A DNA stretch of 64,000 nucleotides from Pseudomonas sp. FP2335. GTDB lineage: Bacteria; Pseudomonadota; Gammaproteobacteria; Pseudomonadales; Pseudomonadaceae. A program made the position numbers and the translations under genes. The notes under the pieces are model-generated. The model ran no database searches and had not been told where the DNA came from. It saw only the letters and a list, made by a program, of their open reading frames with translations. Shown piece by piece: positions 1-10,985 of the stretch; the stretch's first letter is position 1, and each line of letters opens with the position of its first letter. Location of the stretch: contig NZ_CP117437.1 in NCBI RefSeq assembly GCF_030687535.1, positions 827,501-891,500 of the forward strand, given 5' to 3'.

Positions 1-47
1 CCCTGATAAGGGTGAGGTCGGCAGTTCGAATCTGCCCAGACCCACCA
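1..47 (+). tRNA. tRNA-Ile (GAT), 5' truncated by window edge
   Basis: The window opens inside the anticodon stem-loop: the first bases hold a GAT anticodon, followed by a normal T-arm (GGTTCGAA type) and an encoded CCA at 45-47. With tRNA-Ala and 23S following, this is the 16S-23S spacer tRNA pair of an rRNA operon. The 5' half lies outside the window. Confidence 0.93.
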
Positions 48-77
48 ATTTTGTGTGGGAAACGCCTGTAGAAATAC

Positions 78-153
78 GGGGCCATAGCTCAGCTGGGAGA
101 GCGCCTGCCTTGCACGCAGGAGGTCAACGGTTCGATCCCGTTTGGCTCCACCA
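78..153 (+). tRNA. tRNA-Ala (TGC)
   Basis: A complete 76-nt tRNA starting GGGGCCA, with D-arm, TGC anticodon in the CCTTGCACG loop, T-arm and encoded CCA. It is the second spacer tRNA of the rRNA operon, as usual for gammaproteobacterial Ile-Ala spacers. Confidence 0.97.
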
Positions 154-235
154 CTACTGCTTCTGTTTGTTGAAAGCTTAGAAATGAGCATTCCATCGTG
201 ACGATGGTGAATGTTGATTTCTAGTCTTTGATTAG

Positions 236-250
236 ATCGTTCTTTAAAAA
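236..250 (+). promoter_or_regulatory. boxA-like antitermination site in the tRNA-Ala/23S spacer
   Basis: The sequence GTTCTTTAAAAAT lies about 155 bases before the 23S gene. It resembles the boxA core (CTCTTTAA) that the NusB/NusE antitermination complex recognises in rRNA leaders and spacers. The rest of the 154-400 spacer shows no gene. Confidence 0.6.
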
Positions 251-400
251 TTTGGGTATGTGATAGAAAGATAGACTGAACGTTACTTTCACTGGTAACG
301 GATCAGGCTAAGGTAAAATTTGTGAGTTCTCTTAGTTGAGAAATTCGAATTTTCGGCGAATGTTGTCTTCACAGTATAACCAGATTGCTTGGGGTTATAT

Positions 401-3291
<2,891 letters not shown>

Positions 3292-3439
3292 TATAACACC
3301 CAAGCAATTTGCGTCGAAAGGCCAGATTGCGGTGTGTGAAGACGAAATGAACCGAAAGTTCGACGCTCACAAAACACCGAAAGCTATCACATACCCAATT
3401 TGCTGAAGCGGGGCATACGCCACGACTCAGTACCCGAAT

Positions 3440-3559
3440 TTCTTGACGACCATAGAGCATTGGAACCACCTGATCCCATCCCGAACTCAGCAGTGAAACG
3501 ATGCATCGCCGATGGTAGTGTGGGGTTTCCCCATGTGAGAGTAGGTCATCGTCAAGATT
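3440..3559 (+). rRNA. 5S ribosomal RNA
   Basis: A 120-nt sequence with the Pseudomonas 5S pattern: CTTGACGACCATAGAGC at the 5' end, CCGAACTCAG in loop B/C, and GTCATCGTCAAG closing the terminal stem. It follows the 23S gene and precedes a strong terminator. Confidence 0.95.
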
Positions 3560-3564
3560 AAATT

Positions 3565-3603
3565 CCAAAACCCCATTTGCGAAAGCAGATGGGGTTTTGT
3601 TTT
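3565..3603 (+). terminator. rRNA operon terminator
   Basis: A GC-rich hairpin (AACCCCATTTGC, GAAA loop, GCAGATGGGGTT) runs into a T-rich tract right after 5S. This is the rho-independent end of the rRNA operon. No gene is seen between here and 3707. Confidence 0.92.
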
Positions 3604-3706
3604 GGGCGGTCGAAAAGCAATTAAGCCCCGACAAATTTGCACAGTTATTTCTGAACCAGACCACTAGAATAGGTACCTAACCATTTTTAGAGTCAGAGCC
3701 CTATCT

Positions 3707-4366
3707 ATGTCTGATCCGGTTGATACCCTTGAGGTGTCGGATTTACCACTGGACGACCTGGTGGCATGCCATGAGTGCGACTTGCTGATGCGCAAGCCAG
3801 CACTCGCCCTAGGCGAAAAAGCCCAATGCCCCCGCTGCGGCTACGAGTTGTACGCCCATCGCCATAACGTCGTTGAACGCAGCCTCGCCTTGGTGCTCGC
3901 CGCGCTGTTGCTGTACATCCCGGCGAACTTTTTACCGATCATGCAGCTCAATCTACTTGGGCAAACCTCTGAAGATACCGTCTGGAGCGGCGTCGTCGGC
4001 CTGTTCGATACTGGCATGCAAGGCGTCGCCGTCGTCGTCTTCCTGTGCAGCATGGGGATTCCCTTGCTCAAGCTGCTCTGTCAGTTGGCAGTCCTGCTCA
4101 GCATTCGCTGGAACATCGGTCGCAGCTACGGACTGCTGCTCTACCGTATCTATCACCACATGAAAGACTGGGGAATGCTGGAGGTCTACCTGATGGGTGT
4201 CTTGGTCGCGATTGTAAAACTCGCCGACATGGCCTCCATCACCGTCGGCCTGGGACTGGTCTGTTTCGTCAGCCTATTAATGGTTCAGGTACTACTTGAG
4301 GTGGTGATGTCGCCGCACCAGATCTGGCAAGCGCTGTCAGGAGAGGATGATCATGCGGGCGATTGA
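3707..4366 (+). CDS. PqiA/LetA-type membrane protein, first module
   Basis: This 219-aa inner-membrane protein carries one PqiA domain. Two CxxC pairs (C21/C24 and C41/C44) form an N-terminal zinc ribbon, followed by about four hydrophobic segments from residue 58 to 205, with the LYIPANFLPIM motif typical of the family. E. coli LetA (YebS) and PqiA hold two such modules in one chain of about 420 aa; here each module is its own gene. The next gene is a second module and the third an MCE protein, so the set should work as an envelope lipid transporter. The exact cargo is not readable from sequence. The ribosome site is weak, but the ATG at 3707 keeps the zinc ribbon complete. Confidence 0.85.
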   Translation: MSDPVDTLEVSDLPLDDLVACHECDLLMRKPALALGEKAQCPRCGYELYAHRHNVVERSLALVLAALLLYIPANFLPIMQLNLLGQTSEDTVWSGVVGLFDTGMQGVAVVVFLCSMGIPLLKLLCQLAVLLSIRWNIGRSYGLLLYRIYHHMKDWGMLEVYLMGVLVAIVKLADMASITVGLGLVCFVSLLMVQVLLEVVMSPHQIWQALSGEDDHAGD

Positions 4367-4976
4367 TGCAGGCATTCTGATTTGTACCGAATGCCATGAG
4401 TTGAACAAACAAGACTCGGACACCGATGAACAAATCTGCACCCGTTGCGGCGCGCTGATCCACGCCCGTCGCCCGAACAGCCTCGCGCGTACGTGGGCGC
4501 TGCTGATCACGGCCGCTATCTTGTACATTCCCGCTAATCTGTTGCCGATCATGACCATCAACTCCCTCGGCCAGGGCGACCCGAGCACCATCATGGCCGG
4601 CGTGATCCAACTGGTGCAGCACGGCATGTTCCCCATTGCCGCCGTGGTGTTCATCGCCAGTATCCTGGTGCCGACGTTCAAGCTGGTCGGCATCGGTCTG
4701 CTACTGTTCTCGGTGCAGCGTCACCAGCCACTTTCCGCGCGACAGCGCATTGTGATGTACCGCTTTATCGAGTTCATTGGCCGTTGGTCCATGTTGGATA
4801 TTTTCGTGATCGCCATCCTGGTGGCGGTTGTAAACTTTGGGCGGCTTGCCAGTGTCGAGGCCAATCTCGGCGCTGCGGCGTTCGCCAGTGTGGTGATCTT
4901 GACGATGCTTGCCGCAGTAACTTTTGATCCCCGACTGATTTGGGATAACACGGAGTCGGACGACGACCATGAGTGA
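4353..4976 (+). CDS. PqiA/LetA-type membrane protein, second module
   Basis: This 207-aa protein repeats the design of its neighbour: zinc ribbon (C11/C14, C29/C32), then four membrane segments with LYIPANLLPIM. ATG codons occur at 4347 and 4353. The GGAGAGG at 4340-4346 abuts the first and gives proper spacing only to the second, so I use 4353. The gene overlaps the 3' end of the first module by 14 bases and the MCE gene by 8, so the three are one translationally coupled operon. The pair of modules replaces the two halves of E. coli LetA. Confidence 0.85.
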   Translation: MRAIDAGILICTECHELNKQDSDTDEQICTRCGALIHARRPNSLARTWALLITAAILYIPANLLPIMTINSLGQGDPSTIMAGVIQLVQHGMFPIAAVVFIASILVPTFKLVGIGLLLFSVQRHQPLSARQRIVMYRFIEFIGRWSMLDIFVIAILVAVVNFGRLASVEANLGAAAFASVVILTMLAAVTFDPRLIWDNTESDDDHE

Positions 4977-7272
4977 TTTGCCTAAAGCTAAAACCCGCCC
5001 GGCCTCCAACTGGTCGGCCATTTGGGTGCTTCCCCTGATTGCCCTGATCATCGGCGGCTGGCTGGGGTGGCGCGCCTATACCCAGCAGGGCATCGACATC
5101 CAGGTGCGCTTTGAAAGCGGCGAAGGTATCCAGGTCAACAAAACCGAAGTGGTCTACAAAGGTATGACCGTGGGCAAGGTCAAGGCCTTGGCCCTGGACG
5201 ACGAAGGCAGTAATCGCGGGGTGATCGCCACCATCGAGATGAACAAGGACGTCGATCAGTACCTCAAGACCAACACCCGTTTCTGGCTGGTCAAGCCAAG
5301 CGTCAGCCTCGCCGGTATCACCGGTCTGGAGACCCTGGTTTCGGGCAACTACATCGCCGCCAGCCCAGGTGACGGTGAGCCCACACGCAAATTCAAGGCG
5401 CTCTCTGAAGAACCACCGCTATCGGACGCCAAGCCCGGCCTGCACCTGACGATCAAAGCCGACCGCCTCGGCTCGTTGAACCGAGGCAGCCCGGTGTTCT
5501 ACAAGCAGATCCAGGTCGGCCAAGTCAAAAGCTACCTGCTCTCCGAGGATCAGAGCACCGTCGAAATCAAGGTCTACATCGAACCGACCTACGCCAGCCT
5601 GGTGCGTAAACACACGCGTTTCTGGAACGCCAGCGGCATCAGCATCGACGCCAACCTCTCCGGCGTGAAGGTGCGTAGCGAGTCGCTCTCCAGCATCGTC
5701 GCCGGCGGCATTGCCTTCGCTACCCCAGAGAACCGCAAGGACAGCCCGCCGACCGACCCGAGCCTGCCTTTCCGTTTGTACGAAGATTTTGACGCCGCCG
5801 CTGCCGGCATCAAGGTCAAGGTCAAGCTCACCGACTTCGAAGGCTTGCAGGCTGGTCGCACGCCGGTGATGTACAAAGGTATCCAGGTCGGCAGCCTGAA
5901 GACCCTGAAGATCGACCCGTCCCTGTCCAGTGCCAACGCCGAACTGACCCTCGACCCGCTGGCCGAAGACTATCTGGTGCAAGACACCCAATTCTGGGTA
6001 GTCAAACCGTCGATCTCCCTGGCCGGTATCACGGGCCTTGAAGCCTTGGTCAAAGGCAACTACATCGCCATCCGCCCCGGCGACAAAGGCAGCGCACCGC
6101 AACGCGAATTCGTCGCGCGTGCCAAGGCGCCGCCGCTGGACCTGCGCTCACCGGGCCTGCACATGGTGCTGTTCACCGACAACCTCGGCTCCCTGGACGT
6201 GGGCAGTCCGATTCTGTACAAGCAGGTCAAGGTCGGTTCGGTGCAGAGCTACCAGTTCTCGCGCAAGAACAAACAACTTGTGATCGGCGTACACATCGAG
6301 AAGGAATACGAAAACCTGGTCAACGGTTCCACGCGTTTCTGGAACGCCAGCGGCGTTACCCTGACCGGCGGCCTCACTGGTGGAATCCAGGTCAAGAGTG
6401 AGTCCCTGGCCAGCCTGATGGCCGGTGGCATTGCCTTCGAAACCCCGGAGCAGAACGTACCGCTGAAAAAACGCATTCCGCGTTTCCGCCTGTTCACCGA
6501 CCGTGAGGCGGCCAATCAACACGGCACCTTGGTAACCATCAAGGTCGACCGTGCCGATGGCATGCGCCCAGGCACCCCAGTGCGTTTCAAAGGCCTGGAT
6601 GTGGGCAAGATCGAAAGCGTCGACCTCAGCGCCGACATGCAGTCGGTGCTCCTCAGCGCGCGCATTACCCAAGTGGCGGATCGCATTGCGCGCGTCGGCA
6701 GCCAGTTCTGGGTGGTCAAACCTGAGCTGGGCCTGATGAAAACCTCCAACCTGGAAACCCTGGTCACCGGCCAATACATCGAAGTCCAGCCCGCAGTGAA
6801 GAACGCCGGCCCGCAAAAAAGCTTCGTGGCCTTGGACCAACCGCCAGAAGTCGTCCATCAAGAGGCCGGCCTGAGCCTCACCCTCAGCGCCGCCCGCCGT
6901 GGTTCGCTGAAGGAAGGCGTGCCAGTGACGTACCGTGAAGTGACGGTGGGTAAAGTCACCGGTTACGAACTGGGCCAGACCGCCGACCGCGTACTGATCC
7001 ACATTCTGATCGAGCCCAAGTACGCGCCACTGGTGCGCAGCGGCAGCCGTTTCTGGAACACCAGCGGCTTTGGTCTGGACTTCGGCCTGTTCAAGGGCGC
7101 GACGGTGCGTACCGAATCCCTGGAGACCCTGGTCGCCGGTGGTATCGCCTTCGCCACGCCAGACGGCGAGCGTATGGGCAATGCCGCGCTGGCACGGCAG
7201 ACCTTCCCGCTGTTCGACAAGTTCGAGGATGAATGGCTGACCTGGGCACCGAAGATTCCACTCGGCAAGTAG
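4969..7272 (+). CDS. LetB/PqiB-type MCE-domain protein with six MCE domains
   Basis: This 767-aa protein has one N-terminal membrane helix (about residues 17-38) and then six MCE (mammalian cell entry) repeats. Each is marked by a G-x-P-V-x-Y/F-K-x-x-x-V-G-x-V/I pattern, at roughly residues 50, 165, 285, 400, 520 and 635. MCE proteins of this type form stacked hexameric rings that span the periplasm and carry lipids between membranes. E. coli PqiB has three MCE domains and LetB (YebT) has seven; six is in between and nearer LetB. Its start overlaps the upstream PqiA-module gene by 8 bases. Confidence 0.88.
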   Translation: MSDLPKAKTRPASNWSAIWVLPLIALIIGGWLGWRAYTQQGIDIQVRFESGEGIQVNKTEVVYKGMTVGKVKALALDDEGSNRGVIATIEMNKDVDQYLKTNTRFWLVKPSVSLAGITGLETLVSGNYIAASPGDGEPTRKFKALSEEPPLSDAKPGLHLTIKADRLGSLNRGSPVFYKQIQVGQVKSYLLSEDQSTVEIKVYIEPTYASLVRKHTRFWNASGISIDANLSGVKVRSESLSSIVAGGIAFATPENRKDSPPTDPSLPFRLYEDFDAAAAGIKVKVKLTDFEGLQAGRTPVMYKGIQVGSLKTLKIDPSLSSANAELTLDPLAEDYLVQDTQFWVVKPSISLAGITGLEALVKGNYIAIRPGDKGSAPQREFVARAKAPPLDLRSPGLHMVLFTDNLGSLDVGSPILYKQVKVGSVQSYQFSRKNKQLVIGVHIEKEYENLVNGSTRFWNASGVTLTGGLTGGIQVKSESLASLMAGGIAFETPEQNVPLKKRIPRFRLFTDREAANQHGTLVTIKVDRADGMRPGTPVRFKGLDVGKIESVDLSADMQSVLLSARITQVADRIARVGSQFWVVKPELGLMKTSNLETLVTGQYIEVQPAVKNAGPQKSFVALDQPPEVVHQEAGLSLTLSAARRGSLKEGVPVTYREVTVGKVTGYELGQTADRVLIHILIEPKYAPLVRSGSRFWNTSGFGLDFGLFKGATVRTESLETLVAGGIAFATPDGERMGNAALARQTFPLFDKFEDEWLTWAPKIPLGK

Positions 7273-7284
7273 ACCGAGGCGCGG

Positions 7285-7370
7285 CCTTCGCGAGCAAGCC
7301 CGCTCTCACACCCGACCGCTTTCCAAAGGATGGACTCGGTCAAATGTGGGAGCGGGCTTGCCCGCGAGAG
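7285..7370 (+). repeat. REP hairpin pair
   Basis: Two inverted copies of a Pseudomonas REP-type sequence face each other: TTCGCGAGCAAGCCCGCTC at 7287 and GAGCGGGCTTGCCCGCGAG at 7350. The pair lies directly after the MCE gene, a usual place for REP elements. Confidence 0.85.
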
Positions 7371-7387
7371 GCCCGCACAGCCAACAC

Positions 7388-7426
7388 AAAAAAGGCCCCT
7401 GGATTCACACCCAGGGGCCTTTTCAT
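7388..7426. terminator. Bidirectional terminator between the MCE gene and mksB
   Basis: The stem AAGGCCCCTGG / CCAGGGGCCTT is flanked by A-rich sequence on the left and T-rich sequence on the right, so it can stop transcription from both converging operons. Confidence 0.9.
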
Positions 7427-7440
7427 TTCAGCTGAAAAAA

Positions 7441-10281
7441 TCAGACCTCATCCAACTCCGGCTCATCGGCCTGCACATTCAGCGTCGCCTTCACCACATC
7501 GTGGCGACGGATGTACTTCCAATCCGCCTCGTCGATATAGATCCCGTTCGGCCCGCTGCCACCTTCCAGGTCAATCGCCACCTGGGCGGAAACCTGTGGC
7601 TTCACACTGGCCAGGATCGGCACAAAGCCCAACTGCAGACTGGTTTCCAGCAGCGCCGCCTGGTTCTTCTCATCGATGTCCGCCGCCTCGTCGAGGTAGT
7701 ACGGCAAACGCACGCGCCCGGCCTGGTCGCGGTCCATCAAGTGCAGCAACAAATACATGTTGGTCAGCGCCTTGATGGTCATGGTGGTGCCGTTGGACGC
7801 CGCGCCATCGATGTCGGTGTGAATCACCGGCTGGCCATGCACCTTGGTGATCTCGAACGCCAGCTCGAACAAATCCTTGAGGCCCAACTGGTTATGGTTG
7901 GCGGCCACGAGGCGGGCCAGGTATTCCTTGGCCTCTTCGTTCTTGTTGTCTTGCTCGGCGCTCTGGCTCAGGTCGAACACCGACAGGGTTTCGCCTTCTT
8001 CATACTGGCCCGCACTGTGGATGATCTGGTCGATGTGCTTGAGCGCTTCCTTGTTCGGCGCCAGCACGATGCGGAAGCTTTGCAGGTTGGAGACCTGACG
8101 CTTGTTGATCTCGCGATTGAACAACGCCAGTTGATGTTCGAGGCTGTCGTAGTCGCTGCGGATATTGCGCAGGGTCCGCGCAATATCGGTAACCGCCGCA
8201 CGCCGCGCCTTGCCCAGGGTCAGCGCTTCATCGGTACGGTGCGCATAGGCGTTGATCAGCAGTTGCAGGCGACGCTCAACGTCATCCTCACTGTCGAACT
8301 TGGCGACGCCCTTGAGGCGCACCTGGGCATACAGCGCCTCGATCTGGCCATCGGCGCGCAGCAAGCCTTGCCAGCTGTCCTGATAGTCATTGAGCAGCGG
8401 CAACAGGTTGTCCATGGAGTCGTCGACCGGGTCCATGAACGGAGTGCCGAACGGCAAGTCCGCCGGCAACAACTGGCGACGACGCAGCGCGTCATCCAGC
8501 GTGCGTTGCTTGGCTTCCATATCGCCGATCTGACGACCGACCAATTGCAGCTTGGCCGACAGTTGCTGCACCCGTTCGGTAAACGCATCGCTGGAGCGTT
8601 TCAACTCATCCTGCGCCGCTTCCATTTGCGCCAGGTTTTCCAGCTTCTCGCCTTCTTCCGCGCTCAGGGTCTGTGCGCGGCGGAAGTCTTCCAGGGCTTT
8701 CTGCGCATCCAGTACTTGCTGGTACAGCGCTTCGGTCTGGGTCTTGCTCGCCGCACGGTCGGAGGCCACGGCCTGCTGGGTTTTCAGTTGCTTGAGTTCT
8801 TTTTCCAGACGCTCTTTCTGGTCGCGCAACGCGGCGCGATCCGCCAGGGCCTGCAATGCCGGCGGTTCGATATGGGAGATGTCGATGGACAGCCCCGGCA
8901 CTTCAAAGCGTTCACCCTTGAAGCCATCGAGGATCTGCTCCAGGGATTTGACCCACTGACCCTCCTCGTCCAGCGTGATGCCATGCTCGCCCAATGGCAG
9001 GCTGAACAACGAACTGTTGAACAGACGCATCAGACGCTCAACATCTTGCTGTGAGAATTCTTCGCGCAACTTCGCGTAGCTGTTGTTATCCGCGTGATCG
9101 AGCTGCTGCTTGACCGACTTCAAGCGCTTTTCCAGCTCGCGCAGGCGTTCGTCCAGATCCTCGGCGCTGAACTGCCGCGACTGCGCCAGGGCGCCCGCCA
9201 GTTCATCGTGGGCATCCTTGGCCGCGAGCAATTGCTGCTCCAGCACCTTCACATCATCGACCAGCGCAAAGCGATGCTTGAGCACCGACAGCTCGCCCAG
9301 CCAACGCTGGATACCACTGATTTCCCGCTCCAGGCGCATCAGCTCCTGGGTGCCGCCGCGCTGATCGTTCTGCAACGCGTCCTGTTCGCTGCGGTAGTGC
9401 TCGGCCTGGATGGTCAGCTCTTCCTTGCGCGCACTGGCGTAGTCCGACCAAGTGCCCAGCAACGAGTCCAGCAATGGCGACAGGCGATGCAGCTTGCCGC
9501 GCAATACATCGCGCTGGCGAACACCATTGGACAACGCCTCGACCAGCGGCCCGGCGGCGACCAGCGAGTTGTAGTCCTGCTCCATGCGTCGCACATCGCG
9601 GAAGGCTTCTTCGCACGCGGCGATGTAATCCACGCTGCCGGAACGCAGGCTGTGTTCGAAGGCATCGAGGAACAATTGCTTGAGCTTGGCCGCGGTGATT
9701 TCGCGCATATGCAGCAGGTTGATAAACAGCGCGCGGAAGGTCTTCAGGCTCTGCTCACTGGTAGAGCGCAGGGGAATCAGCGTGAGGTCCAGCGGGATCG
9801 ACGTGTGGCCGCCCACCAGCAAACGACGCAGTTCATCCGGCTTGAGTTCGTAGGCTTTCAGGCCTTCGCGCTCAAGGTTGGTGAACAGCTCTTTCTGACG
9901 CAGGCAGGTGTCGTTCTTCTGGTAGTGAGCCAAATCCAGCTTGCCTGCATAGGCAAAGAACTGGTGACCGAAACCACCGCCCGGGCCGCGTCCGACCACG
10001 CCGATCACGTGCGGGCCGTGGGGCAGCGAGACTTCCACCAGGATGTAGCTGGTGTCGGTGGCAAAGTAGAAGCGCCGCGATTGTTCCAGGGTGTACTTGC
10101 CGAAACTCATGTCCGACATGCGCGCCAGGATCGGGAACTGCAAGGCGTTGATCGACGCGGATTTACCCAGGTTGTTCGCGCCATACACCGACAGCGGTTC
10201 TTCCAGCGGGAACAAACCCAGGCTGTAACCGGCAGTGTTCAATAGGGCGAAGCGGCGGATGCCGTAGCGTTCCTTACTCAT
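7441..10281 (-). CDS. mksB: MksB, SMC-like ATPase of the MksBEF condensin
   Basis: This 946-aa protein has the architecture of MukB/MksB: an N-terminal ATP-binding segment with Walker A GANNLGKSA near residue 35, two long coiled-coil arms (about 240-420 and 480-680) around a central hinge, and a C-terminal head with Walker B YYLDEA near residue 870. MksB folds and bridges DNA with kleisin MksF and accessory MksE; related Wadjet (JetC) proteins act against plasmids. It is last in the order mksF-mksE-mksB, and its ATG overlaps the mksE stop (ATGA). No toprim nuclease gene (mksG/jetD) adjoins it, which favours a chromosome-organising role. Family assignment is firm; the cellular role is inferred. 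Confidence 0.93.
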   Translation of the reverse strand: MSKERYGIRRFALLNTAGYSLGLFPLEEPLSVYGANNLGKSASINALQFPILARMSDMSFGKYTLEQSRRFYFATDTSYILVEVSLPHGPHVIGVVGRGPGGGFGHQFFAYAGKLDLAHYQKNDTCLRQKELFTNLEREGLKAYELKPDELRRLLVGGHTSIPLDLTLIPLRSTSEQSLKTFRALFINLLHMREITAAKLKQLFLDAFEHSLRSGSVDYIAACEEAFRDVRRMEQDYNSLVAAGPLVEALSNGVRQRDVLRGKLHRLSPLLDSLLGTWSDYASARKEELTIQAEHYRSEQDALQNDQRGGTQELMRLEREISGIQRWLGELSVLKHRFALVDDVKVLEQQLLAAKDAHDELAGALAQSRQFSAEDLDERLRELEKRLKSVKQQLDHADNNSYAKLREEFSQQDVERLMRLFNSSLFSLPLGEHGITLDEEGQWVKSLEQILDGFKGERFEVPGLSIDISHIEPPALQALADRAALRDQKERLEKELKQLKTQQAVASDRAASKTQTEALYQQVLDAQKALEDFRRAQTLSAEEGEKLENLAQMEAAQDELKRSSDAFTERVQQLSAKLQLVGRQIGDMEAKQRTLDDALRRRQLLPADLPFGTPFMDPVDDSMDNLLPLLNDYQDSWQGLLRADGQIEALYAQVRLKGVAKFDSEDDVERRLQLLINAYAHRTDEALTLGKARRAAVTDIARTLRNIRSDYDSLEHQLALFNREINKRQVSNLQSFRIVLAPNKEALKHIDQIIHSAGQYEEGETLSVFDLSQSAEQDNKNEEAKEYLARLVAANHNQLGLKDLFELAFEITKVHGQPVIHTDIDGAASNGTTMTIKALTNMYLLLHLMDRDQAGRVRLPYYLDEAADIDEKNQAALLETSLQLGFVPILASVKPQVSAQVAIDLEGGSGPNGIYIDEADWKYIRRHDVVKATLNVQADEPELDEV

Positions 10282-10985
10282 GCGTCGGTCTCCTGTTCTT
10301 CGGCAATGGCACGGGCCAGGGCGTCTTCTTCGCTTTCTTCGGCAAAGTCGCTCAAGTCCAGCGGGTCATCGGTTTTCAGCAATTTCTCGTCGCTGTCTTC
10401 ATCGATGATCACCGGCGCCGGCAGTGGCAATACGCTGTGGATGCTGGCCGCGAGGTCACGGTCCTGCTGCACCGACAGGCACACGTCGAGGAAACGGTGC
10501 ATCGGCGGCAGGAAGCGATAGATGCCGTTGTCTTCGCTGGCAAAACCCAGCTGGGTCATGCGGCGCATGATCTTTTCTTCGAGTTCTTCCTGGGTCTGTA
10601 CTTCGGCCTGGATAAACAGGTCACGGTACTTCTCCAGCAGCGACGGCAGTTCATCGCGGCCCAGGCTGCCACCGTCGAGCACGGCAATCGGGTCGCGGCC
10701 CTGGTCGGCCAAATGTTCGACGATGATGAAGGTGAACAACGCCAGGCGCTGCGCGGTCTTGTTGACCTGCGCGGCGGCCACGGCGGTGTCTGGCACGAAG
10801 TAGTAGAAGCCCCGCGTGTCGCACACCAGCTCAAAGCCCAGGGCCTTGAACAGCGTGCGGTACTGGTCCTGGAAGTTCGACAGTTGGGCGTACAGCTCCG
10901 GGTCGCGGCGGCTTACGTGGTAACCCTTGAACAGCTCGCGAAAGATCGGCGCCAGCTGGGACAGTTCGGATAGATCAAGATGCAT
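10278..10985 (-). CDS. mksE: MksE, accessory subunit of the MksBEF condensin
   Basis: This 235-aa acidic protein starts MHLDLSELSQLAPIF. An in-frame extension upstream exists, but it lies inside mksF and reads as shadow sequence, so I use the ATG at 10985, which overlaps the mksF 3' end by 11 bases. MksE (MukE-like, JetB in Wadjet) has winged-helix domains and binds the kleisin MksF. The C-terminus is very acidic and ends in a Glu/Asp-rich tail. Tight overlap on both sides indicates a stoichiometric complex made from one mRNA. Confidence 0.9.
   Translation of the reverse strand: MHLDLSELSQLAPIFRELFKGYHVSRRDPELYAQLSNFQDQYRTLFKALGFELVCDTRGFYYFVPDTAVAAAQVNKTAQRLALFTFIIVEHLADQGRDPIAVLDGGSLGRDELPSLLEKYRDLFIQAEVQTQEELEEKIMRRMTQLGFASEDNGIYRFLPPMHRFLDVCLSVQQDRDLAASIHSVLPLPAPVIIDEDSDEKLLKTDDPLDLSDFAEESEEDALARAIAEEQETDA

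Noticed and set aside
7330..9054. A 574-codon open frame on the plus strand
   Set aside because: It is antisense to mksB, which has clear SMC motifs. Long antisense frames are expected in high-GC coding DNA; the translation is Gln/His/Leu-rich and has no family features.
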